From: an uncultured bacterium
GTDB taxonomy: Bacteria; Elusimicrobiota; Elusimicrobia; Elusimicrobiales; Elusimicrobiaceae
DNA length: 44,783 nt
Assembly (NCBI GenBank): GCA_949298795.1
Contig: CASFXV010000011.1
Location: 1-44,783 of the forward strand
Direction: 5' to 3'
Shown here: piece by piece, positions 6,534-14,440 of the stretch
Layout of the letters: every line of letters starts with the position of its first letter
Position numbering within the stretch: the stretch's first letter is position 1
Made by a program: the position numbers and the translations under genes
Notes under the pieces: model-generated
Databases searched by the model: none
Told to the model about the DNA's origin: nothing
Seen by the model: the letters and a program-made list of their open reading frames with translations, nothing else

Positions 6534-7423
6534 ACAAATTTATTTATTTTTTTCCTTTTTTGCTTTTACCGCTGTTGGCGGCAGGATGCGCTGGGGTTAA
6601 AGCGCAGGGACCCTTATTAAAAAATCCCGTCCCCAAAGTAGTAAAAACAACAGAAAAAGCCAAAGAAAAAAAGCCTTCTTTTGAAGTACCCAAAACGCTG
6701 GGAGGCATTGTTTCCAGTGACAGCTGGGTACTTTACCCGGAAAAAGAACAAGAAGAATTTAAAGGTCATGTATATTATGATAACGGGGTATATACGTTTC
6801 GGTCAGACTATGCCTTGTCCGACCGCAAAAAAGGCACATTCTCCGCTTCGGGCAATGTATACATAAAACAAGCCCCAGCCCAGGGCCCCGTGTATGAAGC
6901 CCAGGCAGACAGCGGGTTTTATAATTACACAGCCGCCACGGGAGAGTTGCGCTCAACCAATAAAAATAATTTCGTCCGTTTGAAATATACAGACATAGAC
7001 CGCGTAACCACCAACGCCCAGGCCCGCCGGGCAACTTTTAATATCAACAAACAAACATACAATTTATACCAAGACGTTACCCTGCGCCGCCCTACCGAAT
7101 ATGGGCTGGCCACGGTTACGGCGGATAAACTATCCGTCCGCCAAGCGGACGAATACGCCATATTAGAAGGAAACGCCAAAGTAACCACTCCCAACCACTC
7201 CTTAACGGCCCAAACAATAGAATTTGACGGCAAGAACAACCGCTCCTATGCGTATGGTTCGCGCGTGCTTGGGCGGGGGAAAATGGAAGAAGGCACCTTC
7301 GCCATTATTGCAGACCGGGCTGATTTGGAAAATGAAAGCCGCAAAATATCTTTTAAAGGCAAAGTGGCCGGCTGGATTGTGTCAGACGAGATAAACAAGG
7401 CGGAAATCAACGACAAATTTTAA
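6530..7423 (+). CDS. lptA: LptA/OstA-type LPS transport protein, predicted lipoprotein
   Basis: The 297-aa protein has a signal peptide and lipobox LAAGC (Cys20). After a Lys/Pro-rich linker (about 28-55) comes an OstA-type repeat domain with the recurrent pattern seen in LptA and LptD: FRSDYALSDRKKGTFSASGNVY, ATVTADKLSVRQADEYAILEGNAKV and IIADRADLENESRKISFKGKV. It would form the periplasmic bridge carrying LPS. E. coli LptA is smaller (185 aa) and soluble, so lipidation and the extra repeats are unusual. The ATG overlaps the lptC stop; lptB follows after 13 nt. Confidence 0.88.
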   Translation: MNKFIYFFPFLLLPLLAAGCAGVKAQGPLLKNPVPKVVKTTEKAKEKKPSFEVPKTLGGIVSSDSWVLYPEKEQEEFKGHVYYDNGVYTFRSDYALSDRKKGTFSASGNVYIKQAPAQGPVYEAQADSGFYNYTAATGELRSTNKNNFVRLKYTDIDRVTTNAQARRATFNINKQTYNLYQDVTLRRPTEYGLATVTADKLSVRQADEYAILEGNAKVTTPNHSLTAQTIEFDGKNNRSYAYGSRVLGRGKMEEGTFAIIADRADLENESRKISFKGKVAGWIVSDEINKAEINDKF

Positions 7424-7436
7424 AAGGGGTTAATTT

Positions 7437-8156
7437 ATGGAATTGCGCAGCCAAGAAATAAAAAAAGTATATAAAGACCGCATGGTGGTAAAAGGGGTCA
7501 ATATTCATGTCAAATCCGGTGAAATTGTAGGGCTTTTGGGCCCCAATGGCGCCGGGAAAACCACTTCCTTTTATATGATGGTGGGTTTTATCCGCCCCAC
7601 CAGCGGGCAAGTGTTTATTGATAATGACGATGTCACCTCGCTGCCTATGTTCCAGCGCGCCCGCCATGGTTTGGGCTATTTGGCCCAGGAGCCTACCATT
7701 TTTAAAGGGCTGACGGTGGAAGAAAACCTGCTGGCAGTACTGGAGCGTATTTTGGACAATAAGGCTGAACAAAAGCGCCGCGTAGGCGAACTGCTGGAAG
7801 AATTTGGCCTTACCCGCTTGGCCAAACAAAAAGCGTGGACGCTTTCCGGCGGTGAAAAGCGCCGTATGGAAATTGCCCGCTGCATGATAAGCAATCCCAA
7901 AATCATTCTGCTGGACGAGCCGTTCGTGGGGATTGACCCCATCACCGTGGCGGACCTGCGCAAAATGATTTTTAAACTTAAAGACAAAGGAATCGGCGTT
8001 TTGATTACAGACCATAACGTACGCGAAACCCTGCCCCTTACGGAACGCGCTTATTTGATTTATGACGGAAAAATTTTGGTGGAAGGGGACCAAAACACCC
8101 TGCTTAACGATAAAGACGCCCGCCGCCTGTATTTGGGTGAAGATTTTAAAATGTAA
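7437..8156 (+). CDS. lptB: LPS export ABC transporter ATP-binding protein
   Basis: This 239-aa ATPase powers LPS extraction from the inner membrane. It has Walker A GPNGAGKTT, the Q-loop region, the signature LSGGEKRRMEIAR, Walker B IILLDEPFVGIDP and the H-loop ITDHNVRETL, all with the LptB-specific wording. The start has a Shine-Dalgarno sequence (aaagggg). The membrane partners lptF and lptG are not in this window. cysE follows after 2 nt. Confidence 0.97.
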   Translation: MELRSQEIKKVYKDRMVVKGVNIHVKSGEIVGLLGPNGAGKTTSFYMMVGFIRPTSGQVFIDNDDVTSLPMFQRARHGLGYLAQEPTIFKGLTVEENLLAVLERILDNKAEQKRRVGELLEEFGLTRLAKQKAWTLSGGEKRRMEIARCMISNPKIILLDEPFVGIDPITVADLRKMIFKLKDKGIGVLITDHNVRETLPLTERAYLIYDGKILVEGDQNTLLNDKDARRLYLGEDFKM

Positions 8157-8158
8157 TT

Positions 8159-8986
8159 ATGCAAAAAACAAATTACAAAACTATTTTAACGGCACTGAAA
8201 GACGCTTTTGGCAAGAAATTTCACGAACGGACGAAATATACTCCGGACGCCAAAACCGTTATTGAGGTAATTACCGAATTAAAAGATTATCTCTTTCAAT
8301 ATCCCCCCACCGTGCGGCGTTTTGCCAGCGCCACCCGCTTGGAGTGGTGCGCCAAAAAGCTGGAAAAACAATTGGTTAACGCGCTTTGTTTCCAGTGCGA
8401 CGGGGCCGGCACGTGCGCCATATGCAAAGCACAAGCCAAAACCATTACCCGCCGCTTTATGCAGCAATTGCCAGACATACAACGTTTGCTGATTGCAGAC
8501 GTACAGGCCGCCTTTGAGGGAGACCCTGCCGCCTGCGATGAACTGGAACCGCTTCTTTGCTACCCCGGTGTGCTGGCTGTAGTCTATTACCGCATGGCGC
8601 ACGCATTGCACCAACAGGGGGTGCGTTTTATCCCCCGTATTATTACGGAATACGCCCACAGCCTAACCGGTATAGACATCCACCCGGGGGCCCAAATAGG
8701 CCCTGGGTTCTTTATTGACCACGGCACCGGCGTGGTAATTGGGGAAACATGCATTATAGGGGCGCATGTAAAACTTTACCAAGGGGTTACCCTGGGGGCA
8801 AAAAGCTTCCCCCTGGATAAAGACGGCAACCCGGTAAAAGGCATTAAACGCCACCCCAACATAGAAGACGACGTAATTATTTACGCCGAAACCACCGTAC
8901 TGGGCAACGTAACCATAGGAAAAGGCGCCGTGTTGGGTGCAAACAAATGGATTACAAAAGATGTAGCGCCCGGAGCCAAAGTATAA
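8159..8986 (+). CDS. cysE: Serine O-acetyltransferase with a cysteine-cluster N-terminal extension
   Basis: This 275-aa protein makes O-acetylserine from serine and acetyl-CoA, the precursor of cysteine. The C-terminal half is the left-handed beta-helix of hexapeptide transferases: IHPGAQIGPGFFIDHGTGVVIGE, VKLYQGVTLGAKSF, then GIKRHPNIEDDVIIYAETTVLGN. The N-terminal part is long and carries four cysteines in a C-x2-C-x5-C-x2-C pattern (77, 80, 86, 89), which could bind a metal or respond to redox state. It is the last gene of the LPS run, 2 nt after lptB, and ends at a strong terminator. Confidence 0.93.
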   Translation: MQKTNYKTILTALKDAFGKKFHERTKYTPDAKTVIEVITELKDYLFQYPPTVRRFASATRLEWCAKKLEKQLVNALCFQCDGAGTCAICKAQAKTITRRFMQQLPDIQRLLIADVQAAFEGDPAACDELEPLLCYPGVLAVVYYRMAHALHQQGVRFIPRIITEYAHSLTGIDIHPGAQIGPGFFIDHGTGVVIGETCIIGAHVKLYQGVTLGAKSFPLDKDGNPVKGIKRHPNIEDDVIIYAETTVLGNVTIGKGAVLGANKWITKDVAPGAKV

Positions 8987-9007
8987 GTATTTCTTCTTTT
9001 ACAAATA

Positions 9008-9033
9008 AAAACCCCGGGTACCCGGGGTTTTTA
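9008..9033. terminator. Bidirectional terminator between cysE and the pilin genes
   Basis: An 11-bp perfect palindromic stem (AAAACCCCGGG / CCCGGGGTTTT) with a 2-nt loop has T-runs on both strands. It serves cysE on the plus strand and the pilin cluster on the minus strand. Confidence 0.88.
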
Positions 9034-9055
9034 TTTTCAAAACTTTAAAACCTGT

Positions 9056-9541
9056 TTAATTGCAGCTGCCGCCGCTGCGGCTGGTCATACCGTATACACT
9101 GCATTTATCCGCACCGCCGGTGCAGTAGAAATCCCCCCCGGCTGCGGGAGTAGGGTCATACCAAAAAGAAACCCCGGCCGTATCGCCCGCTCTGCGGGAA
9201 CAACAAACTTTGTCTGCATCTGAGGCTGGGAAAAAGCGATAAGTAAACGCGTCAGTCGTTAAAATAGCCCCAGATCCTCTCCCGGAGGAGGTACCAGACA
9301 TTTGCACATCTAAGCTCTTGGCCGTAAAGGCGGAAGGAACATGCCCCGCAAAAGATTCCAGCTCCATAGAAGATAACAAGCGGGTTTTGGAATCCGCTAT
9401 TTTTTTAAGCAAAACACGCGCTTCCGCCGCGCGGGATTTTTCCACCGTTTTTTCATACAACGGCACCGCCATAGTAACCAGCAGCGTCATAATAATTACG
9501 GCCACTAATAGTTCAATTAAGGTAAAACCTTTTTTATTCAT
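9056..9541 (-). CDS. Type IV pilin-like protein (cluster copy 3)
   Basis: The 161-aa protein starts MNKKGFTLIELLVAVIIM, a class III prepilin leader cut after Gly5 by prepilin peptidase, with the conserved Glu5 of the mature protein and a hydrophobic helix. The helix continues into an Ala/Glu-rich amphipathic stretch (EKSRAAEARVLLKKI), as in PilE/PilA. Six cysteines lie in the C-terminal 50 residues and may form disulfides in the globular head. It is the last of three consecutive pilin genes on this strand; a Shine-Dalgarno sequence (aggaga) precedes the ATG. Major pilin versus minor pseudopilin cannot be decided. Confidence 0.9.
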   Translation of the reverse strand: MNKKGFTLIELLVAVIIMTLLVTMAVPLYEKTVEKSRAAEARVLLKKIADSKTRLLSSMELESFAGHVPSAFTAKSLDVQMSGTSSGRGSGAILTTDAFTYRFFPASDADKVCCSRRAGDTAGVSFWYDPTPAAGGDFYCTGGADKCSVYGMTSRSGGSCN

Positions 9542-9552
9542 AAACTAATCTC

Positions 9553-10035
9553 CTAAAAGTTACAAGCCACGCTGGTGGTACGGGGCAAGTCATACACATC
9601 ACAAGACGCTTGCTCTCCCACGCAGGAGAGGGTTTGGTCGTCCCGGTTAAAAACAATACAAGTATCCGCATAATGCCCGCCTAATCTCTTAGCGCCAATG
9701 CGGCTTCCGCTAATAAATTTATATTGGAAATTTTCCGTAGTTAAAATGGCGTTTTTATCAGTAAGAGCGCCGCTGTCTTGAAACATATCCAAACGCCCGA
9801 TGCCAATTTCGTTGGTAGGAGGATTATTAAATAAGGAATTGTAATCATCATACCCAAAGTTTACGGCCAAACGCTCGCTGGAGTCATACAAGTTTCTTAA
9901 AGCGGCCATCGCCTCCGCCGCGCGCGCACGCTCCACCACCCGGCGGTATTGCGGCAACGCCAATGCGGACAAAATACCTATAATAATCACCACGGTCAGC
10001 ACTTCTATTAATGTAAAACCTTTTTTATTATTCAT
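9553..10035 (-). CDS. Type IV pilin-like protein (cluster copy 2)
   Basis: The 160-aa protein starts MNNKKGFTLIEVLTVVIIIGILSALALPQYRR, with prepilin cleavage after Gly6. The segment RARAAEAMAALRNLYDSSERLA matches the N-terminal spine of PilE-like proteins. The head contains TENFQYKFISG, the family's conserved strand, and four cysteines near the C-terminus. It is 11 bp from the following pilin and 12 bp from the preceding one, so the three are one transcript. Confidence 0.92.
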   Translation of the reverse strand: MNNKKGFTLIEVLTVVIIIGILSALALPQYRRVVERARAAEAMAALRNLYDSSERLAVNFGYDDYNSLFNNPPTNEIGIGRLDMFQDSGALTDKNAILTTENFQYKFISGSRIGAKRLGGHYADTCIVFNRDDQTLSCVGEQASCDVYDLPRTTSVACNF

Positions 10036-10047
10036 ATATAATATCCT

Positions 10048-10491
10048 TTAGAAACATCTCGTTTCATCAAAGTTAAAAACATCTTCGCACGAGCTGCCGC
10101 AACAATACATTTTATTGCCGTCATAAGCAAAGACCGTACCTTTCACTCCACTGCCTCTGAGAAGCTTGCCGGTCACTACGGTAGCTTTAGATAAATCATA
10201 CTCAAAATTATTCGTAATCACTTTGGCTCCTGACATACTGGTAGCCCCTTTTACCCCAATATCTAACATACTGGCAGCAAACCCCGCACCTCCAGACACC
10301 GCAAAAGAACGGTGCCCATTTTCAATGGCCCAGCGCTCGCGCGATTCAAACATAGGAGTAAGCATATTAGACGCCTCGGCCATACGGGCCCGGTTTAAAC
10401 TACGGCGATACTGCGGCATGGCAATAGCTGACAGAATACCCATAATCAGCACTACCGCCAGCAATTCTATCAGGGTAAAGCCTTTTTTCAT
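10048..10491 (-). CDS. Type IV pilin-like protein (cluster copy 1)
   Basis: The 147-aa protein starts MKKGFTLIELLAVVLIMGILSAIAMPQYRR, cleaved after Gly4. It shares the spine (RARMAEASNMLTPMFESRERWA) and the strand TNNFEYDLS with its neighbours, and it ends with a cysteine-rich tail (CCGSSC...CF). It is first in the cluster, with a Shine-Dalgarno sequence GGAGG 5 nt before the ATG and a promoter about 20-50 bp upstream. Sequence divergence between the three copies is high outside the N-terminus, so they probably assemble into one fibre with different roles. Confidence 0.92.
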   Translation of the reverse strand: MKKGFTLIELLAVVLIMGILSAIAMPQYRRSLNRARMAEASNMLTPMFESRERWAIENGHRSFAVSGGAGFAASMLDIGVKGATSMSGAKVITNNFEYDLSKATVVTGKLLRGSGVKGTVFAYDGNKMYCCGSSCEDVFNFDETRCF

Positions 10492-10511
10492 AAAAACCTC
10501 CGCTACAATAT

Positions 10512-10539
10512 AGTGTATGATTTTTTAAAACAATTACAA
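10512..10539 (-). promoter_or_regulatory. Promoter of the three-pilin operon
   Basis: On the minus strand TTGTAA (10539-10534), a 16-bp spacer and TACACT (10517-10512) form a recognisable sigma70-type promoter about 20 bp upstream of the first pilin ATG. Confidence 0.45.
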
Positions 10540-10592
10540 TACCAATTATAACTAAATACCCCGCTTAGCGTAAAGTTTTACCCCTTTTAATT

Positions 10593-10601
10593 TGCTATGA
10601 T
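10593..10601 (+). promoter_or_regulatory. Extended -10 promoter of guaC
   Basis: TGCTATGAT is an extended -10; the expected start near 10608 gives a leader of about 33 nt containing GGAGG. Confidence 0.5.
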
Positions 10602-10640
10602 ATAAGGCGGATTTAAGGCTTCAACTTGCCGGAGGTTTTT

Positions 10641-11732
10641 ATGAGAATTTATGATGATATCCAATTAGATTATTGCGATGTGCTGCTTCGCCCAAAACGC
10701 TCTGCCTTGGCCTCACGCAGCGAGGTGGATATTGAACGCGAATACGTTTTTAAATGGTGTCCCACGGCGTTAAAAGGCACGGGCGTCATAGCGGCCAATA
10801 TGGCTACCACCGGTACTTTTGAAATAGCCCAAGAAATGCAAAAGCTCCATCTTTTCACCGCACTGCATAAACATTACACGGCGCAAGAAATCATAGATTT
10901 TCTCAAAAATAATAAAGACAACCAGTTTTTATTTGTCAGCTCCGGCGTGTCCGACGCGGACTTTGAAAAATTAACCCAAGTCATGCAAAGCGGGTTTATT
11001 AATAATATTTGCGTAGACGTGGCAAACGGCTATTCCCCCTACCTTATCGGCTATATTAAAAAAGTACGCCAGGCCTGGCCCAACGCCTTAATTATGGCCG
11101 GAAACGTGGTAACCGGGGACATGTGTGAAGATTTAATTTTAAACGGAGCCGATATCGTTAAAGTGGGCATTGGGCCCGGCTCCGTATGCACCACCCGCAA
11201 ATTAACCGGTGTGGGGCGGCCCCAATTTTCTACCGTTATAGAATGCGCGGACGCCGCCCACGGCGTGGGCGGCATGATTTGCGCCGACGGCGGCTGCACC
11301 GTACCGGGCGACGTATGCAAAAGCTTTTGCGCCGGGGCGGATTTTGTCATGCTGGGCGGCATGTTGGCCGGCCACGCGGAAAGCGGCGGGGAAATGTGCG
11401 AAAAACACTTTCAAACCGCCGAGGTCAACTTTATTGACGACAAAACCTGCGCCATGGCCATAGAAACCAAACAATACAAAAAATTCTACGGTATGAGTTC
11501 CGAATACGCCCAAGAAAAACACTACGGCGGCATGAAAAAATACCGCGCCAGCGAAGGGAAAGTGGTGGAGCTGCCCTACCGCGGCCCCATAGAACACACC
11601 CTGCTGCACCTGCTTGGCGGCATGAGAAGCTGCATGACGTATATTGGAGCCAAACGCTTAAAAGACATGCCCAAATGCGCCACTTTCTACCGGGTAAACC
11701 GCCAATTAAACACCATTTTTGGAAACGAATAG
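10641..11732 (+). CDS. guaC: GMP reductase
   Basis: This 363-aa enzyme reduces GMP to IMP with NADPH, returning guanine nucleotides to the adenine branch. It is a TIM-barrel member of the IMPDH/GMPR family without CBS domains. The loop GIGPGSVCTTRKLTGVGRPQ carries the catalytic Cys183; IAANMATTGTF near the N-terminus and GGMLAGHAESGGE are typical of GuaC rather than IMPDH. The ATG at 10641 is preferred over an upstream TTG (10626) because GGAGG (10631-10635) is placed correctly for it. It is monocistronic. Confidence 0.94.
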   Translation: MRIYDDIQLDYCDVLLRPKRSALASRSEVDIEREYVFKWCPTALKGTGVIAANMATTGTFEIAQEMQKLHLFTALHKHYTAQEIIDFLKNNKDNQFLFVSSGVSDADFEKLTQVMQSGFINNICVDVANGYSPYLIGYIKKVRQAWPNALIMAGNVVTGDMCEDLILNGADIVKVGIGPGSVCTTRKLTGVGRPQFSTVIECADAAHGVGGMICADGGCTVPGDVCKSFCAGADFVMLGGMLAGHAESGGEMCEKHFQTAEVNFIDDKTCAMAIETKQYKKFYGMSSEYAQEKHYGGMKKYRASEGKVVELPYRGPIEHTLLHLLGGMRSCMTYIGAKRLKDMPKCATFYRVNRQLNTIFGNE

Positions 11733-11778
11733 CCTGGCTCCGCTTTGTAAAAAGCGGATACCAATATATAGGTAAAAC

Positions 11779-11787
11779 TGGTACAAT
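11779..11787 (+). promoter_or_regulatory. Extended -10 promoter of the FKBP gene
   Basis: TGGTACAAT precedes the FKBP gene by about 52 bp. The leader contains AAAGGAG before the ATG. Confidence 0.5.
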
Positions 11788-11839
11788 GTACAGGTTAAGT
11801 TAAACGTCCCAGGGTATCCTGCGGCAAAGGAGAAAAGAA

Positions 11840-12256
11840 ATGATTAAAGAAGGTTCCAAAGCAAAATTTGACTATACGCTTACCGTGGACGGTAAAGTGG
11901 CTGACACTTCCTCCGGGCGCGGGCCGCTGGAATACACGCACGGCGCAGGCATGATTATCCCCGGGTTGGAAAAAGAACTGGCCGGCATGAACGTGGGCGA
12001 CAAAAAAACCGTAACCGTCAAACCGGAAGAAGGCTACGGCTTAGTGCGCGAAGACGCCATTAAACGCGTACCCAAAGAGGCCGTATCCAATGCGGAAGAA
12101 TTAAAAGTGGGCGATATGGTAGGCGCCAGCAACGGGGAGCATACTTTCCGCGCTATTGTAAAAGAAATTGGAGAAAAGGAAATCACCCTGGATTTTAACC
12201 ACCCCTTAGCCGGCAAAGAATTGGTTTTTGAAGTGGAAATTAAAGAAATTAACTAA
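11840..12256 (+). CDS. FKBP-type peptidyl-prolyl isomerase, SlyD-like
   Basis: The 138-aa protein is a cytoplasmic prolyl isomerase and chaperone. The FKBP core is split (residues 1-68 and 125-138) by an insert-in-flap domain (about 69-122), the SlyD arrangement. Hallmarks are VDGKVADTS, PLEYTHGAGMIIPGLEKELAGMNVGDKKTVTV and EEGYG, and later DFNHPLAGKELVFEVEI. It lacks the His/Cys-rich metal-binding tail of E. coli SlyD, so no nickel role is expected. It forms its own transcription unit. Confidence 0.92.
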   Translation: MIKEGSKAKFDYTLTVDGKVADTSSGRGPLEYTHGAGMIIPGLEKELAGMNVGDKKTVTVKPEEGYGLVREDAIKRVPKEAVSNAEELKVGDMVGASNGEHTFRAIVKEIGEKEITLDFNHPLAGKELVFEVEIKEIN

Positions 12257-12274
12257 TTTTTCGCCTTTTTTGCA

Positions 12275-12304
12275 AACACCCCGCGCGCCAGCCGGGGTGT
12301 TTTT
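12275..12304 (+). terminator. Terminator of the FKBP gene
   Basis: AACACCCCG / CGGGGTGTT stem with a CGCGCCAGC-type loop, followed by TTTT. Confidence 0.8.
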
Positions 12305-12366
12305 ATTTGGCGGAGGACCAAACAAACATTCCCGGCCCGCCAAAAAAGCCGCCAAGAAAGCAAACG

Positions 12367-12386
12367 GCCCCGGGATATCCCGGGGC
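12367..12386 (-). terminator. Probable terminator of the MgtE-like gene
   Basis: A perfect 20-bp palindrome (GCCCCGGGAT / ATCCCGGGGC) lies 33 bp past the stop of the leftward gene. The T-run after it on the minus strand is weak (CGTTTGC), so efficiency is uncertain. Confidence 0.5.
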
Positions 12387-12418
12387 TGTTAAAAAATAAA
12401 CATATCCTCCGCCGGCGT

Positions 12419-13186
12419 TTACTTTTTATCTGTAAAATGCGCGCGCAAGCGTTTAAACCAACCGGCTTTGGCGGCGGGACATTGTAAAGGCGCCGCCACC
12501 ACGCCCAGCAGTTTCCCGTTTTTATCCACTACCGGCAACAGCGGGCTTTGGGTTTGCTGGAACAATAAAAGTGCTTTTTGTTGGGAATCCTGCGCGGCTA
12601 AAGAAGCAAAATCCCCGCTCATGACCGAACCCAACGCGCTGGAATGCGGGTAAAACAACATTTCCGCCGTGCGGATAACCCCTTTTAACTGGCCGTCTTT
12701 GGCGGTTACAAAACAAACCGCGGGTATCTTTTTGCGGGGGAGCGTTTTTAAGCGTTCCACCGCGTCCGAAACCTTGGCGTCTGTTTTTAAGGAGACAAAA
12801 TCCGTACTCATCACCGCCCCCACGCTGGAAGCAGGGTACGCCAATACTTGGTTTAACAAAGCAACAAATTCCGGCTTTAAAGCGGCGGAAAGTTTCTCCC
12901 GGTACGGTTGGGAAAATTCCTTCATCATGCGCGCCGCCTGCACCACGTCCAAGCGGGAAAATACATACGCCCCCTGCCGGGCCGGCAGCCGGCGCAGTAC
13001 GGCGGCCGCTTTGCATGGCTCCATATGATTAAAACAGGTAATTAAAGTTTGCGCTTTTAAAGGGGAAATTAAAATAAGCGTTTCATGCGTAGCCAAACCG
13101 GCCAAGGCTTTAGCCGCCGCTTCAGGAGCGGCGGTAATAAATTTTTCGGTAATTAAATGGGCCAGCGTTTCTGCGGGGGAAAGCAT
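12419..13186 (-). CDS. Soluble MgtE N-domain plus CBS-pair protein without the channel
   Basis: The 255-aa protein resembles the cytosolic regulatory half of the MgtE magnesium channel. Residues about 15-115 form a helical superhelix like MgtE_N (LISPLKAQTLITCFNHMEPCKAAAVLRRLP...VFSRLD); residues about 118-240 are two CBS motifs (VGAVMSTDFVSLKTDAKVSDAVERL and LGSVMSGDFASLAAQDSQQKAL). No transmembrane segment follows; the protein ends at a basic tail (GWFKRLRAHFTDKK). A gene fragment is unlikely because a start, a stop and a hairpin bound it neatly. A nucleotide or Mg2+ sensing regulator is plausible but unproven. Confidence 0.75.
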   Translation of the reverse strand: MLSPAETLAHLITEKFITAAPEAAAKALAGLATHETLILISPLKAQTLITCFNHMEPCKAAAVLRRLPARQGAYVFSRLDVVQAARMMKEFSQPYREKLSAALKPEFVALLNQVLAYPASSVGAVMSTDFVSLKTDAKVSDAVERLKTLPRKKIPAVCFVTAKDGQLKGVIRTAEMLFYPHSSALGSVMSGDFASLAAQDSQQKALLLFQQTQSPLLPVVDKNGKLLGVVAAPLQCPAAKAGWFKRLRAHFTDKK

Positions 13187-13258
13187 AAAACCTCTTTCAC
13201 GGTAATTATTTTTATTATAATAAATAAACAGGCGCCTACGCCAAACGTGAGGTGGAAT

Positions 13259-14440
13259 ATGCTTTTTAATAAACCCATTAACGATTTAACTTTCCAAGAC
13301 GTAGTGGATTTTTGCAAAAAAGAAATTCCGGAAGGCAAACAGCTGGACTATAAATACCTGCTGCCTAAAAATAAAGAAAAATTTGCAAAAACCATCGCTT
13401 CTTTCGCCAACGCGCTGGGGGGCACCATCATTATCGGCGTACAAGATGATAAAAACGATAAGCCCGCCCCTCCTTTTACGGGTATTGCCTATCACGAAAA
13501 AATACGCAACAGCATAGAAGACATTATCCAGGTATATATAGACCCTATTGTCTTTGTGGACATCAACACCTGCGTAGGCCCCAACAACCGCATGTTTGTG
13601 GTCATTAATATTCCCCAAAGCAACTTAACCCCCCACCTGGTAGGAAAAAGCAAACGGGCGTATATCAGAACGGGCCAAAGCAGCCGGCCGGAAATGATTG
13701 TGCACCCCTCCAAACTGCCCTGGCTGTTGGACCACCGCAAAAAATCCGAACGCCTGCGCCATATTCTGTATGATAAAGCGGAAAGCCATTTTGATAATTA
13801 TTTAAAAATGAAAAACATCCGCCCGGAAGGCCTTCCGGTATGGACGCTGTCCGTCTCCCCCTTATACCCGGAAGAACCGCTTACAGACTATAAAGCACTT
13901 CCCCAACTTATTAAAGAATGCACCACCCAGGCATGGTTTGGGTCCCTGCCCGGGGAAGGCTACCCCCTCCAACCCGTGCAAGACGGGGCAACCGTTATCA
14001 GCAACGTACAAGACATACACAAAACCACTGAATTTAACGTTTACGGCCTGCTGATGGATAAACGCATTGCCGGAGAAACCAAAACTTTTAACGGGCACAA
14101 AGCCCGCGTGGTCAGCGTGGAAAAACTGGCGCAGGAACTGGTGCTGTTTTTTGTAACCACCATTAAATATTTAAATAAAATATCGTTTGGCGGCTCTTTG
14201 TACTTCCGTTTAAAAATGAGCAACAGCCACGCTTTGCGCGTATCGCTGGGGAAACAAAAAGCCACCGTACTAGAAGATTACCTGCGTATGGACAGAACCT
14301 TCAACTTGGCTGAACTGGAGGACGGCTTATCCGCCATTATACAAAGCATTTTGCAGGAAGCCGCCTGGGGCTTGGGCATACCGGCCGACGGAGCTCTTCT
14401 AAAAACCTTGGTAGACGGCTTCCTGGGAGACATTGAATAA
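13259..14440 (+). CDS. AlbA_2 (Schlafen-type) domain protein
   Basis: This 393-aa protein has an N-terminal AlbA_2 putative nucleic-acid-binding domain (about 10-150), shown by IPEGKQLDYKYLLPK, FAKTIASFANALGGTIIIGVQDD and GKSKRAYIRTGQSSRPE. The C-terminal 230 residues match nothing I recognise. The ATG at 13259 follows GAGGTGG; a longer reading frame upstream would overlap the divergent gene and lacks a ribosome site. It is coupled to the SUI1/YciH gene (TAATG overlap), which hints at an RNA- or translation-related role. A TATAAT at 13216-13221 may be its -10. Confidence 0.8.
   Translation: MLFNKPINDLTFQDVVDFCKKEIPEGKQLDYKYLLPKNKEKFAKTIASFANALGGTIIIGVQDDKNDKPAPPFTGIAYHEKIRNSIEDIIQVYIDPIVFVDINTCVGPNNRMFVVINIPQSNLTPHLVGKSKRAYIRTGQSSRPEMIVHPSKLPWLLDHRKKSERLRHILYDKAESHFDNYLKMKNIRPEGLPVWTLSVSPLYPEEPLTDYKALPQLIKECTTQAWFGSLPGEGYPLQPVQDGATVISNVQDIHKTTEFNVYGLLMDKRIAGETKTFNGHKARVVSVEKLAQELVLFFVTTIKYLNKISFGGSLYFRLKMSNSHALRVSLGKQKATVLEDYLRMDRTFNLAELEDGLSAIIQSILQEAAWGLGIPADGALLKTLVDGFLGDIE

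Noticed and set aside
7407..8093. 228-codon minus-strand ORF opposite lptB
   Set aside because: It lies wholly antisense to an unmistakable lptB and has no ribosome site or recognisable domain.
11202..11609. 135-codon minus-strand ORF opposite guaC
   Set aside because: Shadow of guaC codon bias; no start signal.
13157..13258. In-frame N-terminal extension of the AlbA_2 gene
   Set aside because: It overlaps the divergent MgtE-like gene; ATG 13259 has a GAGGTGG ribosome site.
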